Below are positions 28,436 through 37,535 of a DNA stretch of 64,000 nucleotides, piece after piece. The translations under genes were made by a program, and so were the position numbers. Origin of the DNA: AP-15 sp963833745. Its GTDB lineage: Bacteria > Pseudomonadota > Alphaproteobacteria > ATCC43930 > CGMCC-115725. The stretch's first letter is position 1. Every line of letters begins with the position of its first letter. The notes beneath the pieces were generated by a model, which was not told the origin of the DNA, did no database searches, and was given only the letters and a program-made list of their open reading frames with translations. The stretch lies in assembly GCA_963833745.1 (NCBI GenBank), contig CAWHZD010000003.1:434001-498000 (forward strand). Direction: 5' to 3'.

Positions 28436-28662
28436 GGCCCTTTTTCTCCCCATCCTGCTTTTGCATTCGTTGCGCTGCCAAAACCTAATTGAGCGAAGTC
28501 TCAGCCCGCCGGACCGGCCGCTGTCAAGCGCGACCGGCATCGTGCCGGCTTCCCGCCTTCGCCGGCGCAGGACCAACATCAATGATCCGGCCCGATCGCC
28601 GCGGCACGTCCAGGGAATATGCACGCAGTGTGTCCGAGCGGGAGCCAGGAAACGAGCAACCG

Positions 28663-30240
28663 TTACGTCAACAGCTTTTCGAGCGTCGCCAAGGTGTCAG
28701 CCTCCGCGAAGGGCTTGTCCCAGCGAATGCGGTGGACGCGCGGAAAGCGCATCGCGACGCCCGATTTGTGGCGGGTTGAGCGGTGGACGCTGTCGAACGC
28801 GATTTCGAGGACGACACCGGGCGCCACTTCGCGCACCGGCCCATAGCGCTGCACGGTGTTGTTGCGCACCCAGCGGTCGAGCCTGCGTAGCTCGTCGTCG
28901 GTAAAGCCCGAATAGGCCTTGCCGACCGGCACCAAAGTGTCGCCGGCCCAGGCCCCGAAGGTGTAGTCGGAGTAAAACGACGAGCGCTTGCCGTGGCCGC
29001 GCTGGGCATACATCAACACGGTGTCGAGGGTTAAAGCGCCGCGCTTCCATTTGAACCACGGCCCCTTCGGCCGGCCGGCGACGTAGGGCGAATCTGCGCG
29101 CTTCAGCATCAGCCCTTCGATGCCGCGCTCGCGGGCGCCGTCGCGCAACTCGCCCAGCTCCTCCCAGCTCGCAAACGGCACCAGCGGCGACAAATCGAGC
29201 CCAGAGTGCGGCGGCGCGTCCGCGTACCACGATTCGAGCTGCCGGCGGCGCTCGGCAAACGGCAGGCCGCGCAGATCGTCGGCCCCCGCCCGCAGGATGT
29301 CGTAAAGCCGCACGCCCGCCGGATAGTCGCGCAATATCTTGTCGCTCGCGATCTTACGGTTCAGCCGTTGCTGCAAATCGTTGAACGACGCGACCTCGCC
29401 GTCGCGCATGACCAACAGCTCGCCGTCGAGCGTCACGTCTTGCGGCATCGCCGCGACGATGTCGGGAAAGGCGGCGCCGATGTCGTCGCCCGAGCGCGAA
29501 TAGAGCCGCCTTTCACCGCGGCGGGCGACGAGCTGGACGCGAATGCCGTCCCATTTCCACTCGGCCAGGTAATCGGCTGGGTCGAGGCCGGAAAACTCGT
29601 CGTCTTCGAGCGGGTGGGCCAGCATCAGCGGGCAGAAATTCGGCAGGTTCCCGATGTCGGGCGGCGGATGGCGGCCTTCGAGCCAGTCGAACAAGGGCTG
29701 GTAAGGCGGCGCCAAGCCGTGCCAGACTTCCTCGATGCGGCCGACCGCAACCCCGCCCCATTCGGCGAGCGCCAACTTGGCAAGACGCGCCGACACCCCG
29801 ATCCGCAAACTGCCGGTGACCAGCTTGAGCAAGGCCCAGCGGCCGGTCGCGTCGAGCGCGTCGAGCCAGGGTGCCAGCAGGTCAGCGACCTCGGCGCGGC
29901 TCGCGTGCTGCAGGGTCTCGACAATCCGGGTCAGGCTCGGCACCGGCTCCTGGGCTTGCGCGGCCGAGGGAGCAGGCCAGATCAGCGACACCGTCTCGGC
30001 CAGGTCGCCGACGAAATCATAGGACCAGCCGAGCAATTCGGAATCGACCCGCGCGGCGGCGAGGGCGCGGACCTGGTTTGGCTTGGCTTCGGCAAACGAC
30101 AGCTCGCCGGTCAATGCCGCCAATGCCCAGCCGCGCTCGGGATCGGGCTCGGTCGCGAAATATTCCTGCATCAGCCGCAACTTGCCGTTGCGTGACGGGG
30201 TCAGCAGCAAGGCGTCGAGCAGTGCCGCAAACCGGTTCAC
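28663..30240 (-). CDS. ATP-dependent DNA ligase of the damage-response type
   Basis: 525 residues from GTG 30240, overlapping the exonuclease stop by four bases (GTGA). The N-terminal helical domain (residues 1-200) precedes the nucleotidyltransferase motif I EWKWDGIR with Lys229 as the adenylated residue. Motifs DGELLVMRDGEVASFNDLQQRL, EGLMLKRADSPY and PWFKWKR follow, with a C-terminal OB fold. Length and order match the cisplatin-damage-response ligases of alphaproteobacteria, which seal breaks together with an MBL exonuclease. Confidence 0.9.
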   Translation of the reverse strand: MNRFAALLDALLLTPSRNGKLRLMQEYFATEPDPERGWALAALTGELSFAEAKPNQVRALAAARVDSELLGWSYDFVGDLAETVSLIWPAPSAAQAQEPVPSLTRIVETLQHASRAEVADLLAPWLDALDATGRWALLKLVTGSLRIGVSARLAKLALAEWGGVAVGRIEEVWHGLAPPYQPLFDWLEGRHPPPDIGNLPNFCPLMLAHPLEDDEFSGLDPADYLAEWKWDGIRVQLVARRGERRLYSRSGDDIGAAFPDIVAAMPQDVTLDGELLVMRDGEVASFNDLQQRLNRKIASDKILRDYPAGVRLYDILRAGADDLRGLPFAERRRQLESWYADAPPHSGLDLSPLVPFASWEELGELRDGARERGIEGLMLKRADSPYVAGRPKGPWFKWKRGALTLDTVLMYAQRGHGKRSSFYSDYTFGAWAGDTLVPVGKAYSGFTDDELRRLDRWVRNNTVQRYGPVREVAPGVVLEIAFDSVHRSTRHKSGVAMRFPRVHRIRWDKPFAEADTLATLEKLLT

Positions 30241-31253
30241 TCGTCTTCCTCGTAGCCGACGAGCGCCAGCGCGCGGGCGCGGTAGCCGTGCTTCGCCGCA
30301 TAATGGACGAGCGCTTCCTCGCGGCCATGGGTGACCCAGATCTCGCCGGCGGCGACGTCGTCCAAGGTTTGCGTCAGCTCGTCCCAGTCGGCATGGTCGG
30401 AGATGACGAGCGGCAGCTCGACCCCGCTCGCCTTGGCGCGCTGCCGCACCCGCATCCACCCCGAGGCCTGGGCGACGAGCGGGTCGGGCAAGCGGCGAGA
30501 CCACGGCTCCGCGGCGGCGCTGGGCGGGGCCAGCACGATGCGGCCCTTCAGCGCCTCGCGCGGCACGCCGGTGGCCGGCAAAATCGGCCCGAGTGCCACG
30601 CCGAGCCGCTCGTATAGCTCGGTCAGCCCGGCGAGCGCGCCATGCAGAAAGACCGGCTCCTCGTAGCCGGCGCGGCGCAACAGCGCCAAGACCCGCTGGC
30701 ATTTGCCCAGCGCATAGACCCCGACGAGATGGCAGCGTTCGGGGAACAAGCTCAGCGAATGGAGCAGCTTGCCGATCTCCCGGTCGTCCGGCGGGTGACG
30801 GAAGACCGGCAGCCCAAAGGTCGCCTCGGTGATGAAGAGATCGCAATTGACAGGCTCGAACGGGGCACAAGTCGGGTCCGGCCGGCGCTTGTAGTCGCCG
30901 GAGACGACGACGCGGCTGCCGCGGTGCTCAAGCACGATTTGGGCGCTGCCGAGCACGTGGCCCGCCGGCGCCAGCCTCACTCGCACATCGCCGATCGTCA
31001 AACTCGCGTCATAAGAGAGCGGCTGCAGCGCGGCGCCGGCGCCCTCGCCGTAACGCGCCTGCATGATCGCGATGGTCTGCGGTGTCGCCAGCACATGACC
31101 ATTCCCGGAGCGCGCGTGATCGCCATGCCCGTGAGTAATCACGGCGCGCGGCGCGGGACGACAGGGGTCGATATGAAAATCGCCGGGGCCGCAATAGAGC
31201 CCGGCGGAGGTGGTTTTGATCCAGCTCTCGGGCCGCGGCACGGCGATCGGCAT
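30237..31253 (-). CDS. Ligase-associated MBL-fold DNA exonuclease
   Basis: 338 residues from ATG 31253, with GTG 31256 as alternative. The metal-binding motif HGHGDHA is at residues 41-47; APAGHVLGSAQIVLEHRG and VVVSGDYKRRPDPTCAPFEPV follow, a SNM1/Pso2-like beta-CASP order, ending with ISDHADWDEL. It overlaps the ligase start by four bases, so both are co-translated and likely act in one repair step. The helicase and phosphoesterase often found with this pair are not adjacent here. Confidence 0.9.
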   Translation of the reverse strand: MPIAVPRPESWIKTTSAGLYCGPGDFHIDPCRPAPRAVITHGHGDHARSGNGHVLATPQTIAIMQARYGEGAGAALQPLSYDASLTIGDVRVRLAPAGHVLGSAQIVLEHRGSRVVVSGDYKRRPDPTCAPFEPVNCDLFITEATFGLPVFRHPPDDREIGKLLHSLSLFPERCHLVGVYALGKCQRVLALLRRAGYEEPVFLHGALAGLTELYERLGVALGPILPATGVPREALKGRIVLAPPSAAAEPWSRRLPDPLVAQASGWMRVRQRAKASGVELPLVISDHADWDELTQTLDDVAAGEIWVTHGREEALVHYAAKHGYRARALALVGYEEDE

Positions 31254-31353
31254 CACTCACCTGTCGGGGACAACAATGCTCCCGATATGGGGCGCCGCCT
31301 GAGATCCGGAAACCGCTGCCCGCGGTTCGGCAAACCGTGCCGCGGGGAACGGC

Positions 31354-32049
31354 TTAGATCAACCTTTCGATCGCGGCAGCGTTGCGGATGACGATCGACT
31401 CTTTGGCAAGATCGACGTACCCGGCCCGTTGCCAAGCCGTCAGCTGCTTGTTCACGCTCTCGCGGGTGCTGCAGACGATGCTGCTGAGCTCGCTTTGCGA
31501 CAAATGCAGCTCGAGCAACCGGCCGTCCACATCCGCTCGCCCGGAATGCTCGGAGAGCTGCAACAGAGCCTTGGCGATCCGCCCTTCGACGTGGCGAAAC
31601 ACCAGATCCTCGACTTGCTCGCTCGTGTGTCGCAAGCGCTTGCAAAGTATTTTGATCAGCATCAGGCAGATATCGACGTGCTTTTCGAGCAGCGGCATGA
31701 AGTCACGGCGGTTCAGGACCAGCAATTCACAATCGTTCATCGCGACAGCATCGCCGCTGCGCGGGCCGCCGTCGAGCATGCCGATTTCGCCGACGATCTC
31801 GCCCGCGCTGATGATATTTAGGACGATTTCCTTCCCGGTCAGAGAAATTGAGCTAATTTTGACGCTGCCCCGCAACACCAGCATAATACTCTCGCCCTGA
31901 GAGTCCTTGGCAAATATTTCCTGACCCTCGGGGTAGCTTTCAACCCGCGAATATCTCAAAAGTGTATCAATTTCGTCCTCACTCAATTTTCCGAATATGG
32001 GATTCCGCGTGAACGTTTGCCGCTTTTCCTGATAAGTCAGTCCGGTCAT
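31354..32049 (-). CDS. Crp/Fnr-family transcription regulator
   Basis: 231 residues from ATG 32049. The cyclic-nucleotide-binding fold spans about residues 15-130 (FGKLSEDEIDTLLRYSRVESYPEGQEIFAKD, SGEIVGEIGMLDGGPRSGDA). The C-terminal winged helix ends HLSQSELSSIVCSTRESVNKQL. The recognition helix carries R-E-S-V, as in CRP, not the E-x-x-S-R of FNR, so TGTGA-type half sites are expected. Cys residues are few and do not form an FNR iron-sulfur cluster pattern. Three matching palindromes occur in this window. Confidence 0.85.
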   Translation of the reverse strand: MTGLTYQEKRQTFTRNPIFGKLSEDEIDTLLRYSRVESYPEGQEIFAKDSQGESIMLVLRGSVKISSISLTGKEIVLNIISAGEIVGEIGMLDGGPRSGDAVAMNDCELLVLNRRDFMPLLEKHVDICLMLIKILCKRLRHTSEQVEDLVFRHVEGRIAKALLQLSEHSGRADVDGRLLELHLSQSELSSIVCSTRESVNKQLTAWQRAGYVDLAKESIVIRNAAAIERLI

Positions 32050-32221
32050 GACAGTCCCCTACACGTTTCAACGGCCCGCCGGAAGCGATTAGTCCGCGGG
32101 CCGTTCGTGCCGCCGAGACGAACGCAACAGTCGGCCGAACCAGTGTCGCGGCCGCGAGGCCGTACGAGACAATTCAGCTATAGTCACAATAACCCGCCGG
32201 CGAGTCGTCGTCTCGCTTTAT

Positions 32222-32422
32222 TCACAGGCTCAAATCAGTGAACCAGGTTAGCAACCGCGACCAGAGCGCCGGCCAGGCCACGAAATACGGAATTGGCGTG
32301 GCCCACGCGACGAGACGGACGGCAGCGCTCTGCGGTTCGCGTTGGAGCACGGCCAGCGCGCAAACCGCTTCCGCCTCAGCTTGCTCGGTCCAGCGAAGGA
32401 GTGTCGGCGTCCCCACGTTCAT
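32222..32422 (-). CDS. Small hypothetical protein
   Basis: 66 residues from ATG 32422, behind CAGGAGATCGTC; a longer start at 32446 is possible. The C-terminal half is hydrophobic and tryptophan-rich (AWATPIPYFVAWPALWSRLLTWF), perhaps membrane-associated. The CRP-like palindrome at 32477 lies 55 bp upstream of this start, which supports it being a real expressed gene. No family recognised. Confidence 0.45.
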   Translation of the reverse strand: MNVGTPTLLRWTEQAEAEAVCALAVLQREPQSAAVRLVAWATPIPYFVAWPALWSRLLTWFTDLSL

Positions 32423-32476
32423 GACGATCTCCTGACGGTGTGGCATCGGATCGTGGCACTAAAATAGGACGCGCGA

Positions 32477-32492
32477 TGTGAGCTGCTTCACA
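32477..32492. promoter_or_regulatory. CRP-like palindrome TGTGA-N6-TCACA
   Basis: Exact TGTGAGCTGCTTCACA. It lies 55 bp upstream of the small gene starting at 32422 on the minus strand and about 430 bp from the Crp/Fnr regulator start. It shares the GTGAGCTGC core with the site at 59026. Confidence 0.65.
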
Positions 32493-32846
32493 AAGGAGGC
32501 GCGTCTGCGAGACCTCGCGCGATCCGGGGGCAGACGCACCCCGCGAATGCCGCCCCGACGGCCCCGTTCAAGGATATCCGCCACCGGCGTGATCAGGTGC
32601 CGAGCCCCTCACGCTCGCTGCGGGGGCGTCCCTCTGGAAGACGATCGACAGTTCTTCCGACCGAGGCTCGGCCATTTTGGCCCGTTGCGGGCGCATTGCG
32701 CATAACAAAAGCGAATGACGCCGCCCCCTTCCTATGGCGCAAGCGCGACGTCAGCGGCAGCCAGTTGCGATATATGTCGTTAATTTTACGCAATCAGCCA
32801 TTAGGCTAGGCGAAACCAAGTGGATGAAATCGCAACGCAGCCCGTG
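32493..32846. other. Intergenic region, nothing recognised
   Basis: About 350 bp between the CRP-like site and the end of coaD. Open frames here are short and without family signals. No strong hairpin with a T-run was seen by eye. Confidence 0.4.
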
Positions 32847-33386
32847 TCACCCGGCGACGGCGCGGCGGCGGGGCTTGCTGCGGCCGTTGGCAAAGCGTTC
32901 GAGGAGGCGCGCGGCGACGCGCGGGCTGACGAAGTGTGAGACGTCGCCACCGAGCGCGCCGATCTCCTTGACAAAGCGCGACGAGATGAATTGGTAACGG
33001 TCCGAGGCCATCAGAAAGACGGTTTCGATCTCGGGGTTGAGCCGGGCGTTCATGCCGGCCATTTGAAACTCGTATTCGAAATCGGAAACCGCGCGCAGGC
33101 CGCGGATGATTACGCCGGCCCCGACCGACTGCGCGAAATACATCAGCAGACTGTCGAAAGCGCGCACCTCGATCCGCTCGGCGTCGCCGTTTTCGAGATG
33201 CGCTACCTCGTCCCGCACGATCTCGACCCGTTCGTCGGTGGCAAACAGCGGCCCTTTGCCGTCGTTGCGGGCGACACCGATGACCAGCCGGTCGACGAGC
33301 TTGGCCGCGCGGCGGATGATGTCCGAATGTCCGTTGGTGATCGGGTCGAAGGTGCCGGGATAGATCCCGACGCGCGGTTGGGTCAT
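32847..33386 (-). CDS. coaD: Phosphopantetheine adenylyltransferase
   Basis: 179 residues from ATG 33386, overlapping the gyrA stop as ATGA. The nucleotidyltransferase motif is GIYPGTFDPITNGHSDII and the C-terminal motif YQFISSRFVKEI; IIRGLRAVSDFEYEFQMAGMN is highly conserved. It transfers AMP from ATP to 4-prime-phosphopantetheine in coenzyme A synthesis. The basic C-terminal tail (NGRSKPRRRAVAG) extends slightly beyond the usual length. Confidence 0.95.
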   Translation of the reverse strand: MTQPRVGIYPGTFDPITNGHSDIIRRAAKLVDRLVIGVARNDGKGPLFATDERVEIVRDEVAHLENGDAERIEVRAFDSLLMYFAQSVGAGVIIRGLRAVSDFEYEFQMAGMNARLNPEIETVFLMASDRYQFISSRFVKEIGALGGDVSHFVSPRVAARLLERFANGRSKPRRRAVAG

Positions 33387-36241
33387 TGGTCCCCCGTATC
33401 GGTCTGTTGACCATTATTGTCTGGCTGGTCGTCGGTCGAACCGTCGGCGGTGGTATCGCCGTTTTCTTCGGAATCATCGGGCAGCCGTGCCACTGAGACG
33501 ACCCGCTCGCCGTCGCCGATCTTGAAGATTACGACGCCCTGGCTGCGCCGGCGGGCGATGCGGATGTCGTGCACCGGGCAGCGGATCACCATCCCGCCAT
33601 CGGTTACCAGCATGATCTGGCCGTTGTTGCCGACCGGGAACACGGCGACCACGGCGTCGCCCTCGCGCCGGCGCAGGTCCATGTTTTCGATCCCCTGCCC
33701 GCCGCGTCCGGTGACGCGGTAGTCATAGGCCGAAGTCCTGACCCCGAAACCACGCTCGGTGACGCTCAGCACGCATTCTTCGCGCTGCGCCAGATCGGTG
33801 TAGGTATCCTCTGAGATCGAGCCCTCTTCGGCCGCCGCTTCGCCTTCGGCCGCCGCTTCGCCTTCGCCCTCGTCGAGTTCGGGCGGCAGCTCGGGCCCTG
33901 CCTCGCCTTCCTCACCCGGTTCTCGCCGCCGGCGGGCGGCGAGAACCAGATAGGCGTTGCGCACATCGGGCGCGACGTCCTGATGGCGCAGGATCGACAT
34001 CGAGATCACCTGGTCGTCGCCACCTTTCTGAGCAGAATTTAGCAAACGGATCCCGCGAACCCCGACCGAGGACCGGCCGGAAAACACCCGCACGTCGCCG
34101 ACCGGAAAGCGGATCGCGCGGCCGTTGCGGGTAGCGAGCAGCACGTCGTTGGCGTCGGTACAGGTGGCGACCGCGATCAGCCGGTCATCGGCGTCCTCGC
34201 CCTCGAACTTCATCGCGATTTTGCCATTGGCGCGGACATCGCCGAAATCCGACAATGCGTTGCGCCGTACGTAGCCGTTGGCGGTCGCGAACATGACGGT
34301 CAGATCGGCCCAGCTTTCTTCGTCTTCGGGCAACGGCATGACGGTCGAGATCGTCTCGCCCGGCAGCAGAGTGGGCAAGAGATTGACCATCGGCCGGCCG
34401 CGCGCCTGCGGCGTGCCCAGCGGCAGGCGGTGGACCTTGAGCTTGTAGACCCGGCCGGAGGAGGTGAAGAACAGCACCGGCGCATGGGTCGAGGCGACAA
34501 ACACCTCGTTGAGGAAATCCTCTTCGCGGATCGCCATTCCGGCGCGGCCGCGGCCGCCGCGCCGCTGGGCGCGATAGGTCGACAACGGGACGCGTTTGAT
34601 GTAGCCGGTGTGGCTGACGGTGACCACCATCGCCTCGCGCTGGATCAGCGCCTCGATGTCGGCCTCGAACTCGACATCCTCGATCTGGGTGCGCCGCGGC
34701 GTCGCAAACCGCTCCCTGATCGCCAGCAACTCGGCGCGCAGCACTTCGATCAGCCGGGCGCGCGAACGCAGGATTTCGAGATAGCCGCCGATCTCGGTAA
34801 TCAGCCTGCGCAACTCTTCGGCAATCTTGTCGCGTTCGAGCCCGGTCAGCCGTTGCAGCCGCAAATCGAGGATCGCCCGCGCCTGCTCTTCCGACAGCCG
34901 GTAGGTGCCGTCGGCGGCGACCGCGCGACCGGGTTCGCCGACCAGCGCCACCAGCGGCGCGATGTCGACCGCCGGCCAGACACGGCCGACCAGTCCCTCG
35001 CGCGCCGTCGCCGGGTCGGGCGCGGCGCGGATCAGCGCGATGATCTCGTCGAGATTGGCGACCGCGATCAACAGACCCAAGAGGGTGTGCGCCCGCTCCC
35101 GCGCCTTGCCCAGCAGATGGCTGGTGCGCCGGGTGATCACCTCCTCGCGAAAAGCGACAAAGGCGGCGATCACGTCGCGCAAGGTCAACAACTCGGGCCG
35201 GCCGCCGTTCAGCGCCAGCATGTTGACGCCAAAGCTCGTCTGCAGCGCGGTGTGGCGGTGGAGCTGGTTCAGCACGATCTCGGGTTCGGCGTCGCGCTTG
35301 AGTTCGACGACAACCCGCACCCCGTCGCGGTCGCTCTCGTCGCGCAGCTCGGCGATGCCCTCGATCAGCTTTTCGCGGACGCATTCGGCGATGCGCTCGA
35401 TCAGTTTCGCCTTGTTGACCTGATAGGGCATCTCGGTGAAGACGAGCGCGTCGCGATCCTTGCGGATTTCTTCGACGTGATTTTTCGCCCGCAGGATCAC
35501 GGCACCCCGGCCGGTCTTGAAGGCGGCGTGAGTGCCGGCTCGCCCCATGATGATCCCGCCGGTCGGGAAATCCGGTGCGGGAACATATTCCATCAGCTCT
35601 TCGACGGTGATCGCACCGTTGTCGAGATAGGCGCAGCAGGCGTCGATGACCTCGCCCAGATTGTGCGGCGGAATGTTGGTCGCCATGCCGACCGCGATCC
35701 CCTGGGCGCCGTTGACCAGGAGGTTCGGGAAACCGGCCGGCAACACCTTTGGCTCGCGTTCGGTCTCGTCGTAATTCGGCTGGAAGTCGACCGTGTCGTT
35801 GTCGAGGTCGTCGAGCAGCGAGTCGGCGACGCGGGCAAGCCGCGCCTCGGTGTAGCGGTAGGCCGCGGGCGAATCCCCGTCCATCGAGCCGAAATTGCCC
35901 TGGCCGTCGATCAACGGCAGGCGCATGGCGAAATCCTGCGCCATGCGCACCATCGCGTCGTAAATCGCAAGTTCGCCGTGCGGGTGGTATTTGCCGATCA
36001 CGTCGCCGACGATGCGCGCCGATTTGCGGTAGGCCCGGTTCCACTCGTTGCCGTTGACCTTCATCGAATAGAGGATGCGGCGGTGGACCGGCTTCAACCC
36101 GTCGCGCACATCGGGCAACGCGCGCGCCACGATCACGCTCATCGCGTAGTCGAGGTACGACCGCTTCATCTCGTCTTCGATCGTGACGGTGGTGATGTCG
36201 GGAGCGGAAGGGGGAGGTGCTGCTGCTGAGGAAACGGCCAA
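33383..36241 (-). CDS. gyrA: DNA gyrase subunit A
   Basis: 952 residues from TTG 36241, the only in-frame start before the conserved core; the true start is not certain. The catalytic Tyr is residue 130 (AYRYTEARL). The quinolone-determining region reads KYHPHGELAIYD, with Glu90 and Leu91 at the places of E. coli Asp82 and Ser83. The GyrA box is QRRGGRG. An acidic, alanine-rich insert (GEGEAAAEGEAAAEEGS), encoded by a short direct repeat, interrupts the C-terminal beta-pinwheel. It is followed by overlapping coaD. Confidence 0.95.
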   Translation of the reverse strand: MAVSSAAAPPPSAPDITTVTIEDEMKRSYLDYAMSVIVARALPDVRDGLKPVHRRILYSMKVNGNEWNRAYRKSARIVGDVIGKYHPHGELAIYDAMVRMAQDFAMRLPLIDGQGNFGSMDGDSPAAYRYTEARLARVADSLLDDLDNDTVDFQPNYDETEREPKVLPAGFPNLLVNGAQGIAVGMATNIPPHNLGEVIDACCAYLDNGAITVEELMEYVPAPDFPTGGIIMGRAGTHAAFKTGRGAVILRAKNHVEEIRKDRDALVFTEMPYQVNKAKLIERIAECVREKLIEGIAELRDESDRDGVRVVVELKRDAEPEIVLNQLHRHTALQTSFGVNMLALNGGRPELLTLRDVIAAFVAFREEVITRRTSHLLGKARERAHTLLGLLIAVANLDEIIALIRAAPDPATAREGLVGRVWPAVDIAPLVALVGEPGRAVAADGTYRLSEEQARAILDLRLQRLTGLERDKIAEELRRLITEIGGYLEILRSRARLIEVLRAELLAIRERFATPRRTQIEDVEFEADIEALIQREAMVVTVSHTGYIKRVPLSTYRAQRRGGRGRAGMAIREEDFLNEVFVASTHAPVLFFTSSGRVYKLKVHRLPLGTPQARGRPMVNLLPTLLPGETISTVMPLPEDEESWADLTVMFATANGYVRRNALSDFGDVRANGKIAMKFEGEDADDRLIAVATCTDANDVLLATRNGRAIRFPVGDVRVFSGRSSVGVRGIRLLNSAQKGGDDQVISMSILRHQDVAPDVRNAYLVLAARRRREPGEEGEAGPELPPELDEGEGEAAAEGEAAAEEGSISEDTYTDLAQREECVLSVTERGFGVRTSAYDYRVTGRGGQGIENMDLRRREGDAVVAVFPVGNNGQIMLVTDGGMVIRCPVHDIRIARRRSQGVVIFKIGDGERVVSVARLPDDSEENGDTTADGSTDDQPDNNGQQTDTGDQ

Positions 36242-36404
36242 GGCTGCTCGATCGGTTCTGGGTGGCTGAGATTAAAAATCGCGGCCGAGCCGGGTGGGCC
36301 TGGCTGCGATCGCTAGGTGGTATATAGGTGAACCGCCCGCAGATTACTGCATTTTGCAGTGCAAACAAACGCCGCGAAGACGCCCCTGATCGCGGTGATT
36401 CATC

Positions 36405-36656
36405 TCAGGCCGGGGGACCGCCGACAAACGCCCGGTAGATCGCCAAAATCAGCACCGCGCCGACGATTGCACCGATAAAGCCGGCGTTGCGGCCCGGCGG
36501 ATACCAGCCGATGCGTTGCCCGAGCCAGGACGCGAAGATCGCGCCGACGATGCCGAGCAGCGTCGTCACGATGAACCCACCCGGCCCGTGAATAAAGAGC
36601 TTGGCGATCGCACCCGCCAAGAACCCGATGATGATAACCCACAGCCAGTGCAGCAC
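36405..36656 (-). CDS. GlsB/YeaQ/YmgE-family small membrane protein
   Basis: 83 residues from GTG 36656 behind GGGAGGAGAC. Three hydrophobic segments are visible: LHWLWVIIIGFLAGAIAKLF, IVTTLLGIVGAIFASWLGQ and FIGAIVGAVLILAIYRAFVG, with glycine-rich packing typical of this stress-associated family. A longer open frame reaches 37037 but runs antiparallel to nothing conserved and lacks a better ribosome site. The function is uncertain in all bacteria. Confidence 0.82.
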   Translation of the reverse strand: MLHWLWVIIIGFLAGAIAKLFIHGPGGFIVTTLLGIVGAIFASWLGQRIGWYPPGRNAGFIGAIVGAVLILAIYRAFVGGPPA

Positions 36657-36760
36657 GTCTCCTCCCTCCCATTGCGCGCCCGGCGGCGCGAAGCCGGGCC
36701 GGTGTCCTAGGTTTCCTACCCGTCTGCGCGGTCTGCGGCAATAGCCCCCATTTTGCTGAT

Positions 36761-37333
36761 CTATTTTGTCAGCAGGACCACAAGCGAGCCGATTTTCGCA
36801 TCGACTTGCCTCAGGGTGTTCTGCAACACGCGCAAATTGTCCTGCCCGGCGCCGCCGTCGGCGCCGTTGAAATGGCAGGCCGCGTCCTTGGTCTTGTACA
36901 GCTCCGCGTAATGTATCTTGTTCAGGCAGGTGTTCACCTGCCGCAGCAGCCAGTTCAAATCGCTCAGCTGTTTCTTGCTTTCGTCGCTGAAATATTTCTC
37001 GGTCAGGATCGCGTTCAGCAGATAGCTCTCGTTCCACGCGACGACGCTGTCATTATATTGTTTCCATGCCTCGTCCCGGTCGGCCTGGGGAAATCCGTCC
37101 GCCAAATCGCCGCTGTAGCGTTCGGTCCAGAAGACGCGTTGCGAGATCATGTGGACCATGTGCCGGAGCAAATCGCCCTGCTCGCCTTGCTCCGCCAGCA
37201 CAACCGCCTCGCTCTTTTTGAGGCCGAGGTCGACCAGGACCTTGTCCCAGGAATCGAGCACGGTCACGGTTGCCGCGCTGCCCGCCGCGAGCGACGCCAG
37301 CATCACGCCGAGATGCGACTTGGCAGCCTTCAA
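36761..37333 (-). CDS. Hypothetical, possibly exported protein
   Basis: 190 residues from ATG 37333. The N-terminus KSHLGVMLASLAAGSAATVTVLD is a hydrophobic anchor or uncleaved signal. The remainder is helical (QGDLLRHMVHMISQRVFWTERY, LNWLLRQVNTCLNKIHYAELYK) with two Cys that could pair. No family recognised. It stands alone between the GlsB-like gene and a palindromic repeat. Confidence 0.55.
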   Translation of the reverse strand: MKAAKSHLGVMLASLAAGSAATVTVLDSWDKVLVDLGLKKSEAVVLAEQGEQGDLLRHMVHMISQRVFWTERYSGDLADGFPQADRDEAWKQYNDSVVAWNESYLLNAILTEKYFSDESKKQLSDLNWLLRQVNTCLNKIHYAELYKTKDAACHFNGADGGAGQDNLRVLQNTLRQVDAKIGSLVVLLTK

Positions 37334-37395
37334 CGTCCGTTCGTCCGGCTTCGAGATCTGACTCGCATAAATTGATATATCTCGATTAGTTACCG

Positions 37396-37500
37396 TCGCC
37401 CCCGCGAAAGCGGGGGTCCAGGCCTGCCCCTGGCTTGAACAGGGGGCGACCGCCGCCGCGCTTGCGCCCCTGGGTTCCCGCTTGCGCGGGAAAGACGGCT
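37396..37500. repeat. Palindromic intergenic repeat (REP-like)
   Basis: The first stem is CCCCCGC-GAAA-GCGGGGG at about 37399-37416, then TCCAGGCCTGCCCCTGGCTT with the CCCCTG/CAGGGG stem, then a partner stem TTCCCGCTTGCGCGGGAA near 37475-37492. It has the same order of stems as the copies flanking the two IS4 elements, but here without an inserted IS. Confidence 0.75.
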
Positions 37501-37535
37501 ATGAAGATTGGCAACGCCGGTGGCCGGTTCTGCGC

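Noticed and set aside
34430..36229. 600-codon open frame on the plus strand opposite gyrA
   Set aside because: It is the antisense of conserved gyrA in high-GC DNA, has no domain motif and is rich in Arg/Asp/Gln typical of shadow frames.
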